A stretch of DNA of 62,236 nucleotides from Betaproteobacteria bacterium (lineage in GTDB: Bacteria > Pseudomonadota > Gammaproteobacteria > Burkholderiales > Thiobacillaceae): contig VGVT01000012.1 in NCBI GenBank assembly GCA_016873935.1, positions 1 to 62,236 on the forward strand, read 5' to 3'. Positions 26,616 through 41,301 of the stretch are shown here, piece after piece (positions within the stretch are counted from its first letter, which is position 1; each line of letters begins with the position of its first letter). Made by a program: the position numbers and the translations under genes. The notes below the pieces were generated by a model that did no database searches, was not told where the DNA came from, and saw nothing but the letters and a program-made list of their open reading frames with translations.

Positions 26616-29411
26616 TCAATCGAGCCGAAGCCGCTGCGCCCGCAATTTTTCGAGGGTGGCGCCGAAATCGGCGAGGCGCTTGCGCTCCTGCTCCACCACC
26701 GCGGCGGGTGCCTTGTCGACGAAGCTGGCGTTGGAGAGCTTGCCGTTGGCCTTGGCGATCTCCCCTTCCAGGCGGGCGATCTCCTTGTCCAGGCGGGCCC
26801 TTTCCGCCTCCCGGTCCACTTCCACGTGGAGCATGACCCGCCAGTCGCCCAGCACGGAGACGGGGGCGTCGCCCTCGGGCAGGGCGGCCACCGCCTCCAC
26901 TCCGGACAGGCGGCCGAGAGCGGCGATATAGGGCGCGTAGGCGGCGGCCCGGCTGGCGTCGCCTTCCAGGTAAAGCGGCACTTTCTGGGCTGGGGACAGG
27001 TTCATCTCGCCGCGCAGGTTGCGCACGGCGTTGACGAGGTCCTTGAGGCCGGCCATCTCCGCCTGGGCGGCGGGATCGGCGCGGGAGCGCTCGGTTTCTG
27101 GATAGGGGGCCAGCATGATGCTTTCCCCCTGCTTTCCGGCCAGAGGCGCCACCGCCTGCCAGAGTTCCTCGGTGACGAAGGGGATGATGGGATGGGCCAG
27201 GCGCAGCAGGGTTTCCAGCACGGTAAGCAAGGTGTGCCGCGTGCCGGCCGCCTCCGCTCCGCCGCGGGCGATCTGCACCTTGGCCAGTTCCAGGTACCAG
27301 TCGCAGTACTCGTCCCAGACGAATTCGTAGACCGCCCGGGCCGCCATGTCGAAACGATACTGGTCGAAGCCGGCCCGCACCTCGGCCACGGCCTGATCCA
27401 GGCGGGCCAGGATCCAGCGGTCGACGAAGGAGAGCCCGACGGGAAACGGGAAATGGGACTCGCCGCTTCGCGGCTCAGGGAAAATGTGGCCAGCGGGGGG
27501 CGCTTCCCGTTTCCCGTTTCCCGTTTCCCCATTCTCGACATTCATCAGCACGAAGCGGCTGGCGTTCCACAGCTTGTTGCAGAAGTTGCGGTAACCCTCG
27601 CAGCGGGCCATGTCGAACTTGATGTCGCGGCCGTGCGTGGCGAGTGAGGCGAAGGTGAAGCGCAGGGCGTCGGTACCGAAGCTGGGAATGCCGTCCGGGA
27701 ATTCCTTGCGCGTCGCCTTCTCGATCTTGGGCGCATCCTTGGGATTCATCAGGCCGCTGGTGCGCTTCGCCACCAGATCGTCCAGGGAGATGCCGTCGAT
27801 GAGGTCGATGGGGTCCAGCACGTTGCCCTTGGACTTGGACATCTTGTTGCCGTGGGCGTCCCGCACCAGGCCGGTGACGTAGACGTCCCGGAAAGGCACC
27901 TGGTCGGTGAAGTGCAAGGTCAGCATGACCATGCGCGCCACCCAGAAGAAGATGATGTCGAAGCCGGTGACCAGCACCGTGGTGGGCAGGTAGTGCTTCA
28001 GCTCCCAGGTGTCGTCAGGCCAGCCCAGGGTGGAGAAGGGCCACAGGGCGGAGGAGAACCAGGTGTCGAGCACATCCTCGTCGCGGTGGATGGCCTTGCC
28101 CCCGGCAAGCTTCTGCGCTTCCGCCTCGTCCCGGGCCACGTAGACGCCGCCGTCCTCGTCATACCAGGCGGGGATGCGGTGACCCCACCAGAGCTGGCGG
28201 GAGACGCACCAGTCCTGGATGTTCTCCAGCCACTGGCGGTAGGTGGTGGTCCAGTTCTCGGGGACGAAGCGCAGTTCACCCTTGTCCACCACGTCCAGGG
28301 CCCGCCTGGCCAGGCCTTCCATGCTCATGAACCACTGGTCGGTGAGCATGGGCTCGATGACCGCGTGGGTGCGGTCGCCGCGGGGAATCTGGAGCTTGTG
28401 GGGCTTGGCGGAGACGAGCAGGCCCTTGGACTGCAACTCGTCGAGAATCTTCTGGCGGGCGACGTAGCGGTCCAGGCCCTGGTACTCGGTGGGCGCGAGA
28501 TCGTTCATCTTCGCGTCCAGGGTGAGGACGTTGATGGCGGCGAGCTTGTGGCGCTGCCCCACCTGCCAGTCGTTGAAGTCGTGGGCGGGGGTGATCTTCA
28601 CCACGCCGGTGCCGAACTCCCGATCGACATAGTCGTCGGCGATGATGGGAATGCTGCGCTCCGCCACCGGCAGGCGCACGCTCTTGCCGATGAGGTGGGT
28701 GTAACGCTCGTCGGCCGGGTTCACCGCCACGGCGGTGTCGCCCAGCAGGGTTTCCGGGCGGGTGGTGGCGACGGTCAGCACGCCGCTGCCGTCTTCCAGG
28801 GGATAGCTGATCTCCCAGATGAAGCCGTCCTCCTCCTCGCTCACCACTTCCAGGTCGGACACGGCGGTCTGCAAGACCGGGTCCCAGTTCACCAGGCGCT
28901 TGCCGCGATAGATGAGGCCCTCGTTGTAGAGGCGCACGAAGACCTCGGTGACGGCGCGGGAAAGGCCCTCGTCCATGGTGAAGCGCTCGCGCGACCAGTC
29001 GGGGCTGGTGCCCAGCCGGCGCATCTGCCGGGTGATGGTGGAGCCGGAATGCTCCTTCCACTCCCACACCTTCTCCAGGAATTTCTCGCGGCCCAGGTCG
29101 TGGCGGCTCACCTTCTGTGCGTCCAGCTGGCGTTCCACCACGATCTGGGTGGCGATGCCGGCGTGGTCGGTGCCCGGCTGCCACAGGGTGTTGTCGCCGC
29201 GCATGCGGTGGTAGCGGGTGAGGGCATCCATGAGGCCGTGCTGGAAGGCGTGGCCCATGTGCAGGGTGCCGGTGACGTTGGGCGGCGGCAGCAGGATGCA
29301 ATAGAAGGGTTGGCTCTCCTCCCGGCCCATGCCGTAGTAGCCGGCGCCCTCCCAGTGGGCATACCAGCGTTTCTCGATGTCGTGGGGTTCGAAGGATTTG
29401 GCGAGTTCCAT
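26616..29411 (-). CDS. valS: Valyl-tRNA synthetase ValS
   Basis: A 931-aa class I synthetase with the HIGH-type motif [21 protein letters not shown], an editing domain between them, and the C-terminal coiled-coil arm. After [11 protein letters not shown] an extra stretch of roughly 20 residues ([14 protein letters not shown]... to FPFPVGLSF), compared with the E. coli enzyme as remembered, is encoded by a heptad-repeat element at 27440-27531. It sits between the catalytic core and the anticodon domain and keeps the frame. The gene is preceded by a leader with a terminator-like hairpin. Confidence 0.95.
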   Translation of the reverse strand: MELAKSFEPHDIEKRWYAHWEGAGYYGMGREESQPFYCILLPPPNVTGTLHMGHAFQHGLMDALTRYHRMRGDNTLWQPGTDHAGIATQIVVERQLDAQKVSRHDLGREKFLEKVWEWKEHSGSTITRQMRRLGTSPDWSRERFTMDEGLSRAVTEVFVRLYNEGLIYRGKRLVNWDPVLQTAVSDLEVVSEEEDGFIWEISYPLEDGSGVLTVATTRPETLLGDTAVAVNPADERYTHLIGKSVRLPVAERSIPIIADDYVDREFGTGVVKITPAHDFNDWQVGQRHKLAAINVLTLDAKMNDLAPTEYQGLDRYVARQKILDELQSKGLLVSAKPHKLQIPRGDRTHAVIEPMLTDQWFMSMEGLARRALDVVDKGELRFVPENWTTTYRQWLENIQDWCVSRQLWWGHRIPAWYDEDGGVYVARDEAEAQKLAGGKAIHRDEDVLDTWFSSALWPFSTLGWPDDTWELKHYLPTTVLVTGFDIIFFWVARMVMLTLHFTDQVPFRDVYVTGLVRDAHGNKMSKSKGNVLDPIDLIDGISLDDLVAKRTSGLMNPKDAPKIEKATRKEFPDGIPSFGTDALRFTFASLATHGRDIKFDMARCEGYRNFCNKLWNASRFVLMNVENGETGNGKREAPPAGHIFPEPRSGESHFPFPVGLSFVDRWILARLDQAVAEVRAGFDQYRFDMAARAVYEFVWDEYCDWYLELAKVQIARGGAEAAGTRHTLLTVLETLLRLAHPIIPFVTEELWQAVAPLAGKQGESIMLAPYPETERSRADPAAQAEMAGLKDLVNAVRNLRGEMNLSPAQKVPLYLEGDASRAAAYAPYIAALGRLSGVEAVAALPEGDAPVSVLGDWRVMLHVEVDREAERARLDKEIARLEGEIAKANGKLSNASFVDKAPAAVVEQERKRLADFGATLEKLRAQRLRLD
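27440..27531. repeat. Heptad-arm inverted repeat inserted in frame in valS
   Basis: The left arm (27440-27458) has two GGGAAAC-type units. The right arm (27503-27531) has four in opposite orientation (gtttccc). The 44-base core contains a small palindrome (ccgcttcgcgg) and ends gtggcca. On the minus strand the right arm reads GGG four times with 4-base gaps, a canonical G-quadruplex pattern. Related elements lie at 39604 and 40727. Confidence 0.75.
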
Positions 29412-29430
29412 GCTGCGGTCCTGAAAAACA

Positions 29431-29456
29431 CGAGGCGCGGAATGGGCCGCGCCTCG
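29431..29456 (-). terminator. Terminator-like hairpin in the valS leader
   Basis: A perfect 10-bp stem (cgaggcgcgg) with a six-base loop, followed on the minus strand by TGTTTTTC and then, 11 bases later, the valS ATG. It lies downstream of a TATAAT box at 29476-29481. It either ends the holC transcript or attenuates valS. Confidence 0.65.
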
Positions 29457-29475
29457 GAATGAATGAAGGGTCGAA

Positions 29476-29481
29476 ATTATA
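29476..29481 (-). promoter_or_regulatory. -10 box of a likely valS promoter
   Basis: A perfect TATAAT on the minus strand, about 65 bases before the valS ATG and upstream of the leader hairpin. No convincing -35 is seen at 17 bases. Confidence 0.45.
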
Positions 29482-29508
29482 CGGGCAGCCCCGGCCCGCT
29501 CGCGGAGA

Positions 29509-29922
29509 TCAGCTTTCCTCGTCGCGATGCCGCTGCATTTCGTCGCGGATGGCCTTGCGCACCGATTCCTCCATACGCAGTTGCTGGCGGATGAACATGT
29601 CGGTCAGCCGCTGCTCCATGGCGATCACCAGACGCTCCATTTCCACGCTCATGTCGGCGGGCAGGGGCGGCGGCGGCGTGGCCTGGTGGTCGCCGGCACG
29701 GCGTCCGGCCTGGCGCCGGTCGCCCAGCCGCCGATCGAGCTCGCGGCGATCGCCGCGACGGCGCTCATGCTGTTCCGCGTCGTCCGCCGCGGTCGCGTCC
29801 ACCACCTCGGTGAGCAGGGGGAAATCCTCGAATTCGAGGCTCTTGTCGAGCAGCGCATCGGGGGCGCGCCGGACGAGCAGGGCATCGATCTTGCCGAACA
29901 GGTCGCCCTTGTGTTCGCTCAT
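29509..29922 (-). CDS. Conserved hypothetical protein downstream of holC
   Basis: A 137-aa soluble protein. The N-terminus ([17 protein letters not shown]) resembles small proteins found after holC in betaproteobacteria. An Arg/Asp-rich middle follows ([16 protein letters not shown]), then a Pro run and a helical C-terminus that could form a coiled coil. It is coupled to holC by an ATGA overlap. Function unknown. Confidence 0.65.
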   Translation of the reverse strand: MSEHKGDLFGKIDALLVRRAPDALLDKSLEFEDFPLLTEVVDATAADDAEQHERRRGDRRELDRRLGDRRQAGRRAGDHQATPPPPLPADMSVEMERLVIAMEQRLTDMFIRQQLRMEESVRKAIRDEMQRHRDEES

Positions 29923-30344
29923 TTCGCGGCCGCCAGATCGTGCGTGTCCACCGCGTAGCCGCGCTCGCGGAAGAAGCGCAGGCGCGCGCGCGCTCGCTCG
30001 CGGTCGGCGGGGTCGGTGGTGACGATCTCCATCACCCGCTCGAAGCGGCCGAAGAAAGCCGGTGTCTCATCCTCCAGGTTGATGAGCACGTCGGCGCTGG
30101 CCAACTGGTCCGGATCGTCGCCGATGAGGATAGGCGTCTCAGCGGCCAGGGCATGGCCGCAACGCACGTGCGGCAGGAAGGAGAGTTGCTGGGCGGTCCA
30201 GAACAGACCGTCCAGTTCCTCGCAGCGTGCCGGCTGCCGGCTGTACACCAGCGCCCGCTGGCCGGCCTGGAAGGTTTTCGCGGCGAGCCTGCGGGCCACC
30301 TCGGCCTTGGCCGGAGCGTTGAAGTAGAAATCGATGCGGGTCAT
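29919..30344 (-). CDS. holC: DNA polymerase III chi subunit HolC
   Basis: A 141-aa protein with the family opening RIDFYFNAPAK and the motifs LVYSRQPA, LFWTAQQLSFLPH and VLINLEDETP. Chi links the clamp loader to single-strand binding protein. Its position upstream of valS is typical of proteobacteria; the usual partner pepA is not beside it, and sucD lies upstream instead. Confidence 0.9.
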   Translation of the reverse strand: MTRIDFYFNAPAKAEVARRLAAKTFQAGQRALVYSRQPARCEELDGLFWTAQQLSFLPHVRCGHALAAETPILIGDDPDQLASADVLINLEDETPAFFGRFERVMEIVTTDPADRERARARLRFFRERGYAVDTHDLAAAK

Positions 30345-30426
30345 CGGCGGTGCGGCATGTCACACGTTGGTGCCAAGGTTAGTGCCATTACGTCCGCCAC
30401 GCCAGCCATGGCCGGCGTACCCACAT

Positions 30427-33908
<3,482 letters not shown>

Positions 33909-33909
<1 letters not shown>

Positions 33910-34274
33910 TGGGCATGCATACCCTGAAGGGCATCAATCCCGCGCACTACCGCTACGCCGCCTCGGCCAGCCTGATCGCCCTGATCTTTCTCGGCGTGGC
34001 CTGGGAGCTCTGGCTGGCGCCGCTGCGTTCGGGCGGTTCCTGGCTGGTGCTGAAGGTGCTGCCCCTGCTGCTGCCCCTGTTCGGCATCCTGCACGGCCGT
34101 GTCTACACCTACCGCTGGTCCACCCTGCTGATCTGGCTCTATTTCACCGAGGGCGTGGTGCGGGCCTGGTCCGACACGGGGCTCGCATCCACCCTGGGCA
34201 TGCTCGAAGTTCTCCTCGCCCTCGTGTTCTTCGCGGCCGCCGCGTTGTACACCCGCAACCCTGAACGGTTCTAA
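33909..34274 (+). CDS. DUF2069 small membrane protein
   Basis: A 121-aa protein with four membrane helices. The short loop FGILHGRVYTYRW and the ending YFTEGVVRAWSD match DUF2069 proteins. These often follow wrbA; their function is unknown. It overlaps the preceding stop by one base. Confidence 0.85.
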
Positions 34275-34285
34275 CCCGCCCGCCG

Positions 34286-34299
34286 TTGATCCATATCAA
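34286..34299. promoter_or_regulatory. FNR/ANR-type box upstream of cytochrome genes
   Basis: TTGATCCATATCAA, a perfect TTGAT-N4-ATCAA palindrome, lies 79 bases before the ATG at 34378. It implies activation of the two cytochrome genes under low oxygen or by nitrogen oxides. Confidence 0.75.
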
Positions 34300-34377
34300 T
34301 GCGTGAGTTCGAGGTCCGGATATCATTCCGCGCATTAGCAATTCCTGATATTCCACTTCAGCCTCAAGGGTATCGTC

Positions 34378-35151
34378 ATGACCACCGTGAAATCCATCCA
34401 CTTCCAGTTTTTGCCCCTATCCATGCGCGTGCTGTTCAGCATGGTGCTGATCGTCTTCGGCATCGGTTATCTGATGGCGATGATCCAGGTGTGGGAAAAC
34501 CACGCGGGCAAGGACGGCGATCCCATGCTCACCGCGAAGGATCTGATGATCTCCTACAGCGGCAACCCGGAGGGCACGAAGCTGGAAAGCTCTTTGCGCG
34601 CCTCCATGGCGGACATGCTACCGGCTGAAAAGCGTCAGGTCATCTTCGACTGGCTGCACGCAGGAGCGAAGCAGGAGGAATTCGAGGGCAAGATCAACCC
34701 CATCCTGCAGGAACACTGCGTGATGTGCCACACGCCCGAGGCCAACCCGCATCTGCCCAATTTCACCAACTTCGAAGGGGTGTCCAAGGTCACCGCCAAG
34801 GATGAGGGCATGAACCTGCATACCCTGGTCCGCGTGTCCCACATCCACCTGTTCTCCATCACCTTCATCTTCTTCATCGTCGGCTACATCTTCTCGCACG
34901 CCTACGTGCGCCCGACCTGGCTGAAATGCGTGCTCATCGCCACCCCCTTCCTGGTGCTGATCACCGACGTGGCCTCCTGGTATCTGACCAAGGTATGGAC
35001 CGGCTTCGCCTGGGTGGTGATCATCTCCGGCGCCTTCATGGGCATGTCCTTCGCCGCCATGTGGCTGATCTCGATGTGGCAGATGTGGTTCTTCAAACCG
35101 CCCCAGGCGATCGCCGAAGACGATGGCAGGGTTCCCTGCATCCAGCGCTGA
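34378..35151 (+). CDS. Membrane-bound monoheme cytochrome c-like protein
   Basis: A 257-aa protein. A membrane helix (about residues 17-37) leads to a periplasmic domain with one heme motif CVMCH (114-118). Three further helices follow (about 157-178, 183-201, 208-235). The helices carry His residues (RVSHIHLF, FSHAY) that could bind further heme or a metal. I do not recognise a named family. It is probably co-transcribed with the tetraheme gene 48 bases downstream under the FNR-type box, so an electron-transfer role in anaerobic respiration is inferred. Confidence 0.7.
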   Translation: MTTVKSIHFQFLPLSMRVLFSMVLIVFGIGYLMAMIQVWENHAGKDGDPMLTAKDLMISYSGNPEGTKLESSLRASMADMLPAEKRQVIFDWLHAGAKQEEFEGKINPILQEHCVMCHTPEANPHLPNFTNFEGVSKVTAKDEGMNLHTLVRVSHIHLFSITFIFFIVGYIFSHAYVRPTWLKCVLIATPFLVLITDVASWYLTKVWTGFAWVVIISGAFMGMSFAAMWLISMWQMWFFKPPQAIAEDDGRVPCIQR

Positions 35152-35199
35152 ACCACCCCGTTACCGATCCTACGACCTACGACTACGACCGAGGCCATC

Positions 35200-36324
35200 A
35201 TGAAACATCTTCCCTCGCTGCTTCTTGCTTCCCTGTTGCTCGCCGCCTGCTCGCGCGAACAACCCGCCGAAACCCCCGCTCCGCAGAGCGACCTGGCCGC
35301 CGGCAAGGCGGTCGCCGAGGCCAAGTGCGCCAGCTGCCATGGCCTCGACGGCAAGGGCACCGGCCCGGACATCCCCAACCTGGGCGGCCAGAAGGAAGCG
35401 TATCTGCTCAACGCCCTCAACGGTTACCGCACCGGCGCCCGCCAGCACATCGCCCTGCAACAACTTTCGACGGAATTGAGCGAAGCCGACGTCGCCAACA
35501 TCAGCGCCTACTACGCCAGCCAGAAAGCGGCCACGCCCGCCGCCATGGGTGGCGGTGACGCCCTCGCCGCCGGCAAGGTGGCCGCCGCCAACTGCTTCGC
35601 CTGTCACGGCGAAGACGGCAACAGCCGCATCAAGGGCACGCCCAGTCTGGCGGGCCAGCACCCCGGCTACCTCAAGACCGCCATCCTGGCCTACAAGGAT
35701 GGCGGCAGCCGCAAGGATGCCGTGATGGCCGCTCATGTCGATAAGCTGGACATGGTCGCGGTGGAGAGCATCGCCCTGTATTTCGCCGCGCAACCCGCCG
35801 CCACGCGCGAGAAGCCGGGGGTCGGCGATGCCACCCTGGGCGAGCCGCTCTCCGGCAAATGCGGTGGCTGCCATGGCCAGCAAGGCCAAAGCGCCGACGC
35901 CAAGACGCCCAGCCTGGCAGGCCAGGATGCCCGTTACCTGTTCACGACCATGAAGCAGTATCTCGCCGGCATGCGCGGACACCCCGAAATGAAGACCATG
36001 CTCGCCGGGGTCAAAGACAAGGATCTGGAGCACATCGCCGCCTTCTACAGCGTGCAGAGCCCGGCCAAGGCGGTGATCGGCAAGCCCACCGCGGGCGCGC
36101 AATGGGCCGAGCGCTGCGACAAGTGCCATGGCCCGGCCGCGCAAGACAACAGCATGGCCGCACCGCACCTGGAAGGCCAGCCGGTGGGCTATCTGGTGAA
36201 GGCGCTGAAGGATTACCGCGAAGGCAAGCGCGCCCAGTCCGCCATGCACGCCATGGGGGCTCCGCTCAACGACGCCGACATCCAGACCATCGCCGAGTAC
36301 TACGCCAGTCAGCCCATGCGCTGA
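35200..36324 (+). CDS. Tetraheme lipoprotein cytochrome c (four c553-like domains)
   Basis: A 374-aa periplasmic lipoprotein. The signal peptide ends in the lipobox LAAC at Cys17. Four repeated cytochrome c domains carry CASCH (43), CFACH (132), CGGCH (221) and CDKCH (306). Each has the TPSLAGQ- or NLGGQ-type loop and the ending AAFY/AEYYASQ of cytochrome c553/c4 proteins. Two c4-like halves appear to have been doubled. It likely shuttles electrons from the membrane partner encoded just upstream. A strong terminator follows. Confidence 0.88.
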   Translation: MKHLPSLLLASLLLAACSREQPAETPAPQSDLAAGKAVAEAKCASCHGLDGKGTGPDIPNLGGQKEAYLLNALNGYRTGARQHIALQQLSTELSEADVANISAYYASQKAATPAAMGGGDALAAGKVAAANCFACHGEDGNSRIKGTPSLAGQHPGYLKTAILAYKDGGSRKDAVMAAHVDKLDMVAVESIALYFAAQPAATREKPGVGDATLGEPLSGKCGGCHGQQGQSADAKTPSLAGQDARYLFTTMKQYLAGMRGHPEMKTMLAGVKDKDLEHIAAFYSVQSPAKAVIGKPTAGAQWAERCDKCHGPAAQDNSMAAPHLEGQPVGYLVKALKDYREGKRAQSAMHAMGAPLNDADIQTIAEYYASQPMR

Positions 36325-36360
36325 GCCGGCTGCGCCACCGAACTGGCGCATGCGGCATGC

Positions 36361-36390
36361 AAACGGCGGCCCGCGGGCCGCCGTTTTATC
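36361..36390 (+). terminator. Terminator after the cytochrome genes
   Basis: An 11-bp stem (aaacggcggcc / ggccgccgttt) with a CGCG loop, followed by a short T run, 37 bases after the tetraheme gene. It may also serve leuA from the other strand. Confidence 0.85.
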
Positions 36391-36404
36391 TGGGCGCGTA
36401 CCGC

Positions 36405-37940
<1,536 letters not shown>

Positions 37941-38021
37941 GACAAACTCCAAATAGCTTGCCCGCCCATGCCTGGGGCGGTCAGGAATAACCGTTGCGGT
38001 ACTGCCGAGGGGGAAGTGTGA

Positions 38022-38105
38022 TCAGTGCCCGCGCGGGGGCAGCAGCAGCCGGGTGGCAAGCCGCACGAGACAGAAGAAATGGCCGTTGGGGATGGCGTCG
38101 CGCAT
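38022..38105 (-). other. Possible leuA leader peptide (speculative)
   Basis: A 27-codon ORF between pssA and leuA ends RLATRLLLPPRGH, with three consecutive Leu codons. A modest hairpin (37966-37985) lies between it and leuA. leu operons in some bacteria use such leaders for attenuation. No ribosome site or U run is clear, so support is weak. The rest of the 183-base gap shows nothing else. Confidence 0.25.
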
Positions 38106-38123
38106 GGAACCGAATATAAACAG

Positions 38124-38921
38124 CTATTTCTCGCTCGGCAAGGCATCCGGGCGTTTCCGGGTAAGACGGCGTTTCAGCCAGTAGATATAACCCGACAGGC
38201 CATAAGCCAGCAGCAGCAGGAACAACACGATGGGCGGGTCCACCGAGATGAGACCGAATCCCAGCGCAACCAGGACGATGATGACGAAGGGCACGCTCTT
38301 CTTCAGGTTGATGTCCTTGCCGCTGTAGAAGCGCAGGCTGGTGATCATGGAGAGACCGGCGAACAGGGTCAGCCCCCAGGCCAGCCAGCTCACCTCGTCG
38401 CCCTGCACGCGGTTGTCGGCCATGACCCAGACGAAACCGGCCACCAGGGTCGCCGCCGCCGGGCTGGGCAGGCCCATGAACCAGCGCTTGTCCTGCACCG
38501 CCAACATGGTGTTGAAGCGGGCCAGGCGCAGGGCGGCGCCGGCGCAGTAGACGAAGGCGGCGATCCAGCCCAGCTTGCCCATGTCCTGCAGGGCGAAGCT
38601 GTAGATGACCAGGGCCGGGGCGACGCCGAAAGACACCATGTCGGACAGGGAATCGTATTCGGCGCCGAAGGCCGACTGGGTGTTGGTCATGCGCGCCACG
38701 CGGCCATCCAGGCCGTCCAGGATCATGGCGATGAAGATCGCCACGGCGGCCATTTCGAAGCGGCCGTTCATGGCCTGGACGATGGCGAAGAAGCCTGCGA
38801 ACAGGGCGCCGGTGGTGAACAGGTTGGGTAGCAGGTAGATGCCGCGCCGGCGTGGTTTGGTGGTCAGGCCGTCATCGCCGGAATCCGGCTCCCTGTCGGG
38901 ACCGGGCGTCATGTCGTGCAT
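38124..38921 (-). CDS. pssA: CDP-diacylglycerol-serine O-phosphatidyltransferase PssA
   Basis: A 265-aa membrane enzyme making phosphatidylserine. The CDP-alcohol phosphotransferase motif appears as DGLDGRVARMTNTQSAFGAE, continuing to DSLSD. About six membrane helices follow PNLFTTGALFAGF. It belongs to the multi-helix type rather than the peripheral E. coli type. It starts at ATG 38921, two bases after psd ends, so the two consecutive steps to phosphatidylethanolamine are coupled. Confidence 0.92.
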   Translation of the reverse strand: MHDMTPGPDREPDSGDDGLTTKPRRRGIYLLPNLFTTGALFAGFFAIVQAMNGRFEMAAVAIFIAMILDGLDGRVARMTNTQSAFGAEYDSLSDMVSFGVAPALVIYSFALQDMGKLGWIAAFVYCAGAALRLARFNTMLAVQDKRWFMGLPSPAAATLVAGFVWVMADNRVQGDEVSWLAWGLTLFAGLSMITSLRFYSGKDINLKKSVPFVIIVLVALGFGLISVDPPIVLFLLLLAYGLSGYIYWLKRRLTRKRPDALPSEK

Positions 38922-38923
38922 GG

Positions 38924-39577
38924 TCAGAACTGGGCGAGCACGTCGCTGGCGGCCCGAACCTTGTCGCCCAGGGCGACACGGGGCTTCGCGTCGGTGGGCA
39001 GGTAGACGTCCACCCGCGAACCGAAGCGAATGAAACCGTAGCGTTCGCCGCGCTTGAGCTGGGCGCCCGCTTCCACGTAGCAGAGGATGCGGCGGGCGAT
39101 GAGGCCGGCGACCTGGACACTGGTGACGTCCTGGCCGGCCGGCGTGCGGAACCACACCGCGTTGCGCTCGTTCTCGGTGGAGGCCTTGGCCAGGTCGGCA
39201 TTGACGAACTTGCCGGGGTTGTACCAGCGTCCCTTGACCTCGCCATCCACCGGCGCCCGGTTCGAATGCACGTTGAACACGTTCATGAACACGCTGATCT
39301 TCAGGGCCCGGCGCTTCAGCCAGGGGTCGTCGGTCTCCTCCACCGCGACGATGCGGCCGTCAGCGGGGGACAGCACCAAATCTTCACCAATGGGCACCAC
39401 CCTCGCCGGATCGCGGAAGAACTGGAGAACGAAAACCGCGATGATCCAAAACGGCGCCGCCCAGGCCCAGCCGGCGAGCCAGGTGACAAGCAGGGCGGCA
39501 AGCAGGGCGCCGACCAGGAACGGCCAGCCCTCGCGGGCGATGAGGGGATGGGGCCAGGGGGCTTTGGTGGGGGGCAT
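38924..39577 (-). CDS. psd: Phosphatidylserine decarboxylase proenzyme Psd
   Basis: A 217-aa short-type enzyme converting phosphatidylserine to phosphatidylethanolamine. Two membrane helices at the start are followed by PADGRIVAV and [14 protein letters not shown]. The self-cleavage site is in [11 protein letters not shown], where the Ser becomes the pyruvoyl group. ATG 39577 (MPPTKAP) is chosen; an in-frame ATG at 39592 is possible, and neither has a strong ribosome site. Confidence 0.92.
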   Translation of the reverse strand: MPPTKAPWPHPLIAREGWPFLVGALLAALLVTWLAGWAWAAPFWIIAVFVLQFFRDPARVVPIGEDLVLSPADGRIVAVEETDDPWLKRRALKISVFMNVFNVHSNRAPVDGEVKGRWYNPGKFVNADLAKASTENERNAVWFRTPAGQDVTSVQVAGLIARRILCYVEAGAQLKRGERYGFIRFGSRVDVYLPTDAKPRVALGDKVRAASDVLAQF

Positions 39578-39603
39578 GAGTCCGATGCACATTATGGGAG
39601 CTA

Positions 39604-39691
39604 GAAGCGGGTAGTGGGTAGCTGGTGGCCAAATCCATTGCGCCTTAGGCGCGGACGAATGGCTACCCGCTACAAACTACGGGCCACCCGC

Positions 39692-39694
<3 letters not shown>
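39604..39694. repeat. Heptad-arm inverted repeat abutting the ilvC stop
   Basis: The left arm (39604-39630) reads GGGTAGT, GGGTAGC and a degenerate unit. The right arm (39661-39694) has the inverse (ctacccg, ctacaaa, ctacggg, ccacccg) and ends on the ilvC stop codon. The core contains gcgccttaggcgc and a ggcca motif also seen in the valS element. It fills most of the gap between ilvC and psd. Confidence 0.75.
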
Positions 39695-40799
<1,105 letters not shown>

Positions 40800-40800
<1 letters not shown>

Positions 40801-41291
40801 CAGATTTTCATCACCCGGTCGCCGCGGCCGATGCCTGAGGCACCGGTGCGCACGGTTTCCAGGATGGCTGCGGGATCGATGGCGGCAAGGAATGCATCCA
40901 GCTTGGTCCCCGGGCCTGTCAGTTCGATGGTGTAGGTCTTGTCCGACACGTCGAGGATATGGCCGCGGAAGATGTCGGCCATGCGCTTCAACTCCTCGCG
41001 CATCTCGCCGCTGGCACGCACCTTCACCAGCATGAGTTCGCGCTCGATGTGGCTGCCGTCGGTCAGGTCCTGCACCTTGACGATGTCGACGAGCTTGTTG
41101 AGCTGCTTGGTGATCTGCTCGATGACGTCGTCGGAGCCCCGCGTGACGATGGTCATGCGCGACAGGGTGGCGTCCTCGGTGGGCGCCACGGTAAGGGACT
41201 CGATGTTGTAGCCGCGCGCGGAGAACAGGCCGGAAACCCGGGAAAGCGCGCCGGATTCGTTTTCCATCAGCAGGGAAATAATGTGTCGCAT
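40800..41291 (-). CDS. ilvH: Acetolactate synthase small subunit IlvH
   Basis: A 163-aa regulatory subunit with an N-terminal ACT domain (ISLLMENESGALSRVSGLFSARGYNIESL), cut here as ISLLMENESGALSRV and SGLFSARGYNIESL, which gives valine feedback on IlvB. It starts 10 bases after ilvB. Its stop is flush with a heptad-arm repeat. Confidence 0.95.
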
Positions 41292-41301
41292 CGCCTCGTC
41301 C

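Noticed and set aside
27440-27531. Heptad arrays considered as a CRISPR
   Set aside because: Units are only 7 bases with no spacers, and the arms are inverted copies.
26589-27647. Plus-strand open frame opposite valS
   Set aside because: It has shadow composition and no family motif, and it crosses the heptad element.
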